Assembly (NCBI GenBank): GCA_023425615.1
Contig: JAFACJ010000011.1
Location: forward strand, 1 to 9,900
DNA length: 9,900 bases
Reading direction: 5' to 3'
DNA from: Actinomycetes bacterium
GTDB taxonomy: Bacteria; Actinomycetota; Actinomycetes; Streptosporangiales; Streptosporangiaceae
The notes under the pieces were generated by a model. That model saw only the letters and a list, made by a program, of their open reading frames with translations, was not told the origin of the DNA and made no database searches. Both the position numbers and the translations under genes were made by a program. This document shows, piece after piece, positions 6,056 through 9,900 of the stretch. Each line of letters begins with the position of its first letter. Positions within the stretch are counted from its first letter, which is position 1.

Positions 6056-6853
6056 TTAAACGCGTCGGGCAGCGGCCAGCGTGCTGCCGCGGTAAGAGCC
6101 TCCGAAAAGGACACAGTGCACGAGAAGAGGGTGCAACTGATGCAAGGGGACACGTCCTTGCCAGCCGTCAGCCAACGGAGCCGCCTTGTCGTACGCCTTC
6201 AGGAAGGCTTCCAGGTGCGAAGTGCCGAAGAGGGCGAGCATGGCCAGGTCCGTTTCACGGTGGCCTCCATGCGCGGCCGGGTCGATCAGCCTGCCTTCGC
6301 CTCCGGAGTACAGGAGGTTTCCGCCCCACAAGTCGCCGTGGATACGCGAAGGCGGTTCTTCCGGTTGCTCCGCACGGCCCAGCGCCGCCTCGATTTCCCG
6401 AACGTCCGAGGTGCTGAGGACACCCCGGTCCCGGGCCATCCGCGCGTACGGGAGCACTCTGCGCTCGGCGTACCACTCACGCCAACCGGCTGAGGGGTCT
6501 TCCATAGGGGAGTTGTCCAGCGGAAGGCCGGCGATGTCTCCCGCCCATTCGGCGCCGAAACGGGGTGCGCCACGAAGGTGTACGGCCGCCAGCGCCCGCG
6601 CGAGGTCTTCGGCCATCGGCACCGTGGGAGACTCGGACGGCAGCCACGGCAGGACGAGGAAGTCCTCTTCTTGCTGAAGAACGTCCACCGACGGACCGCC
6701 CAGCCAGCGCAACCCCAGGGCTTCGGCGGTGAAGTCGGCGCCTTTCTTGACGAAGACCTCACGCCCGTCCCCCAACGTCATGTGGTGCAACGTCCAGGAA
6801 TGGCTATGGCCCAGGTCACGTACCTGGACCACTTCGGAGCCGAGCAACCTCAC
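6056..6853 (-). CDS. Fructosamine/ribulosamine 3-kinase family protein
   Basis: This 265-residue kinase belongs to the fructosamine-3-kinase family (PF03881), which phosphorylates sugar adducts on protein lysines or free amines; the 3-phosphate product is unstable and falls apart, repairing the amine. Visible features are VFVKKG with ATP-binding Lys36, Glu44 in AEALGLRWL, the catalytic loop HGDLWGGN (His172, Asp174, Asn179), and the metal-binding LIDPA (Asp191) followed by HRETDLAM, all in family spacing. GTG 6853 was chosen because it overlaps the phosphatase stop (GTGA), has AAGGAA at 6864-6859, and gives normal length; the frame extends to 6916 but into the upstream gene. Bacterial members often prefer ribulosamines or erythrulosamines. 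Codon use is visibly less GC-rich than in the flanking genes. Confidence 0.88.
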   Translation of the reverse strand: MRLLGSEVVQVRDLGHSHSWTLHHMTLGDGREVFVKKGADFTAEALGLRWLGGPSVDVLQQEEDFLVLPWLPSESPTVPMAEDLARALAAVHLRGAPRFGAEWAGDIAGLPLDNSPMEDPSAGWREWYAERRVLPYARMARDRGVLSTSDVREIEAALGRAEQPEEPPSRIHGDLWGGNLLYSGGEGRLIDPAAHGGHRETDLAMLALFGTSHLEAFLKAYDKAAPLADGWQGRVPLHQLHPLLVHCVLFGGSYRGSTLAAARRV

Positions 6854-7386
6854 GGAAGTTCCTTGCGTACCTCGTCCAGCAGGCCGGGCATCGCGGCTTC
6901 GATCAGCTCCAGGCACTCCTCGAATCCCGCTCTGCCGCCGTAGTACGGGTCCGGAACGTTCAAATCCACAGCCTGTGGATCGTAAGAACGCAGCAACCTG
7001 ACCTTGTTGCGGTGGTCTTCGTCACTGGCGAGCGCCAGTAGGGCCCGGTGGTGCCCCTCATCCAGAGCGATGATCAGGTCGTAGTGGTCGAACCACTCCC
7101 TCTGGAACTGCCTTGCCTCGTGCGCGCTGGTGTACCCGTTACGCCGCAGCGTCTGCACCGTCCGGTGGTCAGCGGGGTCCCCCACATGCCAGCCGTCGGT
7201 CCCGGAACTATCCACCGACAGACGCGCGCCTGACGGCACGCCGTCCGTGGCTGGAACGCGCTGACGCGCTGAACGTGCACCCTCCACGGGCAGCCCCGCG
7301 TCCTCGGCGTATTTTCTGAAGACGTGCTCGGCCATGGGAGACCGGCAGATATTCCCTGTACAGACGAAGGTCACGCGGTATGTCAT
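6850..7386 (-). CDS. Low-molecular-weight protein-tyrosine-phosphatase-like protein
   Basis: This 178-residue cytosolic phosphatase has the P-loop C9TGNICRS16 directly after the start, the WHVGDPAD segment (Trp66), and the general-acid motif DPYYGG (Asp146). It is clearly of the LMW-PTP family and close to streptomycete PtpA. Family members are usually about 150-165 residues; this one has an apparent insertion of about 17-20 residues (about 36-55, RSARQRVPATDGVPSGAR) before the LSVDSSGT strand. Its stop overlaps the kinase start. Eukaryotic and plant LMW-PTPs are known to dephosphorylate protein-bound ribulosamine 5-phosphate, which gives this pairing with a fructosamine-kinase-like gene a concrete meaning: the phosphatase would act first and the kinase second. 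The start ATG 7386 has a GAGG 12 bases upstream, rather distant. Many codons end in A or T (AGA, AAA, TCA, ACA), unlike neighbours. Confidence 0.9.
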   Translation of the reverse strand: MTYRVTFVCTGNICRSPMAEHVFRKYAEDAGLPVEGARSARQRVPATDGVPSGARLSVDSSGTDGWHVGDPADHRTVQTLRRNGYTSAHEARQFQREWFDHYDLIIALDEGHHRALLALASDEDHRNKVRLLRSYDPQAVDLNVPDPYYGGRAGFEECLELIEAAMPGLLDEVRKELP

Positions 7387-7474
7387 GGCACAAGGATGCC
7401 TCGCGCCGCTGATCACACAAGCTGCTTGGATATCCTTCCTACGCTCGGACCGGCATCTCGCAGAGGGACGCGTT
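7387..7474. promoter_or_regulatory. Divergent intergenic region, ptp-like gene / aminotransferase
   Basis: These 88 bp separate two divergently read genes and must hold both promoters. On the plus strand CTGATC (7409-7414) and TATCCT (7431-7436), 16 bases apart, are a possible weak promoter for the aminotransferase. An 8-bp palindrome GGATATCC sits at 7428-7435, and AAGGAT (7392-7397) is inverted at 7432-7437. AGAGGGA at 7462-7468 is the aminotransferase ribosome-binding site. No known operator is recognised. Confidence 0.35.
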
Positions 7475-8731
7475 GTGACTTCTCAGACAGTGGCTGAACG
7501 CCACGAACAGGCTCGTCAGGACTATGAGGCATTCAAGGCCCGTGGGCTGAAGCTGGATCTCACGAGAGGGAAGCCCGCACCCGCCCAGCTCGACCTCTCC
7601 AACGAGCTGCTCACGCTGCCGGGAGAAGGCGTCTACAAGTCCGCCGCCGGCGTCGACCTGCGCAACTACGGTCTGCTCACCGGTATCCCCGAGATCTCCG
7701 AGATCTTCTCCAAGGACCTCCAGGTCCCCGCAGAGCGGCTGCTGCCGCTGGGGAACGCCAGCCTCACCCTCATGCACGACACGGTCGCCCACGCGCTGCT
7801 GAGCGGCGTACCCGGCGGTAGCGGTCGCTGGCTCGCCGAAGAGCGCGTCGCCTTCCTGTGCCCCGTGCCCGGCTACGACCGGCACTTCGCGGTCTGCGAG
7901 CGCTTCGGCATCGACATGATCCAGGTCCCCATGACGGGTGAGGGCCCCGACATGGACGTCGTCGAGCGGCTCGTCGCCGAGGACGCCACGATCAAGGGCA
8001 TCTGGTGCGTGCCCAAGTACAGCAACCCGACGGGGATCTCCTACAGCGACGAAGTCGTGCGCCGGCTGGCCCGGATGAGCACGGCGGCCCCCGACTTCCG
8101 GATCTTCTGGGACAACGCCTACGCCGTCCACCACCTCACCGACAAGCCCGCCGAGATCCTCGACATCCTCACCGAGGCCGAGGCGGCCGGGAACCCCGAC
8201 CGGGTGTTCGTCTTCGGATCCACCTCGAAGGTGACGTTCGCGGGCGCCGGAGTGGCGTTCTTCGGCTCGTCCGAGGCGAACGTCAAGTGGTTCACCCAGC
8301 TCCTCAGCAAGAGCAGCATCGGGCCCGACAAGATCAACCAGCTGCGGCACGTGCTGTTCCTCAAGGACGCCGAAGGACTCGCCGCGCACATGCGCAAGCA
8401 CGCCGAGATCGTCCGTCCGAAGTTCGAGGCCGCCGACAGGATCCTCACCGAGCAGCTCGGCGGGACGGGTCTGGCGGAGTGGACGAAGCCCGAAGGCGGT
8501 TACTTCATCAGCCTCGACGCGCCGGAAGGCTGCGCCAAGCGCATCGTCGAACTGGCCGGAGAGGCGGGCGTCGTGCTGACCCCCGCCGGCGCCGCCTACC
8601 CCTACGGCGACGACCCGGCCGACCGGACCATCCGGATCGCGCCCACCTTCCCGACGCTGGAGGAACTCCAGGCGGCCATCGAAGGACTGGCCACCTGCGT
8701 CCGGCTCGCCGGGTACGAGAAGCAGCTCTGA
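7475..8731 (+). CDS. aspT: Aspartate aminotransferase, type Ic (PF12897, AspT/Rv3722c family)
   Basis: This 418-residue PLP-dependent fold-type-I aminotransferase is expected to interconvert aspartate + 2-oxoglutarate and oxaloacetate + glutamate, central to nitrogen distribution. Motifs are LPLGNASLTLMHDT (about 90-103) at the cofactor phosphate site, YSNPTG with Asn184, FWDNAYAVHH with Asp213, the Schiff-base lysine K252 in GSTSKVTFAGAG, and Arg387 in RTIRIAPTFPTLEEL for the substrate carboxylate. The DLTRGKPAPAQLDLSNELL opening and NYGLLTGIPE segment are typical of the actinobacterial PF12897 subgroup, which includes Rv3722c of Mycobacterium tuberculosis, shown to be an aspartate aminotransferase, and AspT of Corynebacterium. 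GTG 7475 is preceded by AGAGGGA at a good distance; the frame extends upstream without sense. Substrate assignment is by family only. Confidence 0.9.
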   Translation: MTSQTVAERHEQARQDYEAFKARGLKLDLTRGKPAPAQLDLSNELLTLPGEGVYKSAAGVDLRNYGLLTGIPEISEIFSKDLQVPAERLLPLGNASLTLMHDTVAHALLSGVPGGSGRWLAEERVAFLCPVPGYDRHFAVCERFGIDMIQVPMTGEGPDMDVVERLVAEDATIKGIWCVPKYSNPTGISYSDEVVRRLARMSTAAPDFRIFWDNAYAVHHLTDKPAEILDILTEAEAAGNPDRVFVFGSTSKVTFAGAGVAFFGSSEANVKWFTQLLSKSSIGPDKINQLRHVLFLKDAEGLAAHMRKHAEIVRPKFEAADRILTEQLGGTGLAEWTKPEGGYFISLDAPEGCAKRIVELAGEAGVVLTPAGAAYPYGDDPADRTIRIAPTFPTLEELQAAIEGLATCVRLAGYEKQL

Positions 8732-8744
8732 GACGTTGACGGGC

Positions 8745-8768
8745 GGGCCCGGGCACACACCCGGGCCT
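8745..8768. terminator. Hairpin between convergent genes, likely bidirectional terminator
   Basis: GGCCCGGG (8746-8753) pairs with CCCGGGCC (8760-8767) around the loop CACACA, with an extra G-T wobble pair outside (8745/8768). It lies 14 bp after the aminotransferase stop and 3 bp beyond the stop of the convergent mini-lipoprotein. There is no T run, common for actinomycete terminators. It could serve both genes. Confidence 0.6.
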
Positions 8769-8771
8769 CGT

Positions 8772-8885
8772 TCACCGGGAGACGCTCTGCGACGTCTCGA
8801 CCGGCATCGCATAGCCCCGCGCCTGGCAGCCGGTGCCCAGGACGGCGATCGCGAGCAGGAGCGCCATCAGGCGCGTACCCTTCAT
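8772..8885 (-). CDS. 37-aa mini-lipoprotein
   Basis: Minus-strand ATG 8885 is preceded by the strong ribosome-binding site GGGAGG (8896-8891) five bases upstream, and the frame closes with TGA at 8774-8772. The product begins MKGTRLMALLLAIAVLGTGC: a basic n-region, a hydrophobic core and a lipobox LGTGC with Cys20. Cleavage would leave a lipid-anchored peptide of only 18 residues (CQARGYAMPVETSQSVSR). Such a well-formed signal with an ideal Shine-Dalgarno is unlikely by chance. It converges on the aminotransferase with a hairpin between them and diverges from galE. No function is recognised; it could be a tiny envelope lipoprotein, a source of a signal-peptide-derived peptide, or the decayed start of a longer lipoprotein gene. 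Confidence 0.7.
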   Translation of the reverse strand: MKGTRLMALLLAIAVLGTGCQARGYAMPVETSQSVSR

Positions 8886-8988
8886 GGTTTCCTCCCGTTA
8901 TTCGTATGCCTTGCTGATCCTGCTCTCAGCTGGTTGTGAACTACTTGGGAAATCCTTAAACGACGCACAAGGCAGGTTGGAGGACGGC
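8886..8988. promoter_or_regulatory. Divergent intergenic region, mini-lipoprotein / galE
   Basis: These 103 bp hold the start signals of two divergent genes. TTGTGA (8934-8939) with TAAACG (8957-8962), 17 bases apart, is a weak candidate galE promoter. GGAGGA at 8979-8984 is the galE ribosome-binding site and GGGAGG (8896-8891, minus) that of the lipoprotein. Base composition is locally lower in GC (TTATTCGTATG, AAATCCTTAAAC), as expected of a promoter region. No known operator is recognised. Confidence 0.35.
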
Positions 8989-9900
8989 TTGAAGGTTCTC
9001 GTCACGGGCGGCGCCGGCTACATCGGCTCGGTCGTCACGGCCCAGCTTCTGGAGGCCGGAAACGAGGTCACGGTTCTGGACAACCTGACGACAGGGGTCG
9101 CCAAGGCGGTCCCCGAGGGTGCTCGGTTCGTCCAGACGGACATCAAGAAGGCCGGGGAAATCCTCGACGAGGGCGGCTACGACGCCGTCATGCACTTCGC
9201 GGCCAAGTCACAGGTCGCCGAATCCGTGGCCAAACCCGAGCTGTACTGGGACAACAACGTCTCAGGGACACTCGCCTTGCTCGAAGCGATGCGCACGGCC
9301 GGAGTACGCCGCATCGTCTTCTCCTCCACCGCCGCCACGTACGGAGTCGCCGGCGACGAGCCGATCACCGAGGACACGCCGACCCTCCCCATCAACCCCT
9401 ACGGGCAGTCCAAGGTCGCCGTCGACCACGCCCTCCAAGGCGAGGCGGCCGCCCACGGCCTGGCCGCGATCAGCCTCCGCTACTTCAACGTCGGTGGCTC
9501 CTACGCGGGATTCGGGGAACGCCACGACCCCGAAACCCACCTGATCCCCAACGTCCTTCGCGTGGCCGCCGGCCTCCTCCCCGCCGTCGACCTCTACGGC
9601 ACCGACTACCCCACACCCGACGGCACCGCCATCCGCGACTACCTCCACGTCGCCGACCTGGCCGAAGCGCACCTCCTGGCCCTGGCCGCCGCCACCCCCG
9701 GCACCCACCGCGTCTACAACCTCGGCAGCGGCACCGGCTTCTCCGTCGACCAGGTCATCGACACCGCCCGTAAAGTCACCGGCCGCCCCATCCCCGTCAA
9801 CCGCCTCCCCCGCCGCCCCGGCGACCCCCCGATCCTCGTGGCCTCCTCCGACCGCATCACCGCCGACCTGGGCTGGCGCCCCCACCGCACCCTCCCCGAC
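8989..9900 (+). CDS. galE: UDP-glucose 4-epimerase (3' end outside window)
   Basis: The 304 visible residues form an extended short-chain dehydrogenase/reductase of the GalE type, which interconverts UDP-glucose and UDP-galactose with bound NAD for galactose use and cell-surface sugars. Motifs are TGGAGYIG (6-13) for NAD binding, Asp31 in LDNLTTG for the adenosine ribose, HFAAKSQVAESV (69-80), catalytic SST (112-114) with Tyr138 and Lys142 in YGQSK, and RYFNVGGS for the sugar-nucleotide side. About 20 more residues would be expected beyond the edge. TTG 8989 was chosen because GGAGGA lies 4-5 bases upstream and the Rossmann strand (KVLVTGGAG) begins right after it; an in-frame TTG at 8977 has a poorer ribosome-binding site. 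Related epimerases acting on other sugars cannot be fully excluded. Confidence 0.92.
   Translation, partial: MKVLVTGGAGYIGSVVTAQLLEAGNEVTVLDNLTTGVAKAVPEGARFVQTDIKKAGEILDEGGYDAVMHFAAKSQVAESVAKPELYWDNNVSGTLALLEAMRTAGVRRIVFSSTAATYGVAGDEPITEDTPTLPINPYGQSKVAVDHALQGEAAAHGLAAISLRYFNVGGSYAGFGERHDPETHLIPNVLRVAAGLLPAVDLYGTDYPTPDGTAIRDYLHVADLAEAHLLALAAATPGTHRVYNLGSGTGFSVDQVIDTARKVTGRPIPVNRLPRRPGDPPILVASSDRITADLGWRPHRTLPD

Noticed and set aside
5192..6493. Plus-strand frame of 433 codons across ricT and the kinase gene
   Set aside because: Covers two genes with clear family motifs on the other strand; composition is that of a shadow frame.
7428..7435. GGATATCC palindrome as an operator
   Set aside because: Only 8 bp, not extended by flanking symmetry, matches no regulator site I know; kept only as a remark in the intergenic entry.
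7439..8812. Long minus-strand frame of 457 codons
   Set aside because: Antisense shadow of the aminotransferase gene with Gly/Val/Arg-rich low complexity; no ribosome-binding site or known motif.
8947..8978. GGGAAA ... GTT upstream of galE as a SigR-type stress promoter
   Set aside because: Spacing between GGGAAA (8947) and the first GTT (8976) is 23 bases instead of about 18.
1..9900. CRISPR array, insertion sequence or transposase
   Set aside because: No regularly spaced repeats, no terminal inverted repeats and no transposase motifs were seen; the only mobile-element genes belong to the AICE.

Overview
The base composition (very high GC, third codon positions almost all G or C, frequent GTG and TTG starts, Shine-Dalgarno motifs of the GGAGG type) and the gene families point to an actinomycete, most likely Streptomyces or a close relative. 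No stretch longer than about 110 bp lacks a gene.

The window has two parts. Positions 1 to about 3470 are the replication/excision/integration end of an actinomycete integrative and conjugative element (AICE) of the pSAM2 type. Six genes run rightward with overlaps or very short gaps: the end of an unrecognised gene, a 43-aa double-CxxC peptide, a 51-aa membrane peptide, a rolling-circle (HUH) replication initiator, a small excisionase, and a tyrosine recombinase. The recombinase gene ends 68 bp from the 3' end of an intact tRNA-Thr(CGT) gene, the expected arrangement for an element integrated into a tRNA 3' end. The short gap holds two direct GTTAGCAAA repeats and a strong hairpin that terminates the tRNA. 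The transfer, spread and regulatory genes and the other attachment site would lie to the left, outside the window.

From 3470 rightward is apparently the host chromosome. On the minus strand, reading right to left, a low-molecular-weight protein-tyrosine-phosphatase-like gene overlaps a fructosamine-3-kinase-like gene by 4 bp (GTGA). After 15 bp comes a PSP1/RicT (YaaT) protein, then about 100 bp further a tripeptidyl-aminopeptidase-like lipoprotein, and then the tRNA. The kinase-phosphatase pair fits protein deglycation (repair of sugar-damaged amines), and it appears to be transcribed with ricT.

On the plus strand, divergent from the phosphatase, is a type Ic (PF12897) aspartate aminotransferase. 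It is followed by a hairpin, a convergent 37-codon mini-lipoprotein gene on the minus strand, and a divergent galE (UDP-glucose 4-epimerase) that runs off the right edge.

The most unusual items are the ptp-kinase-ricT operon, the tiny lipoprotein, the repeats between int and tRNA, the two tiny genes ahead of rep, and an apparent insertion in the phosphatase.
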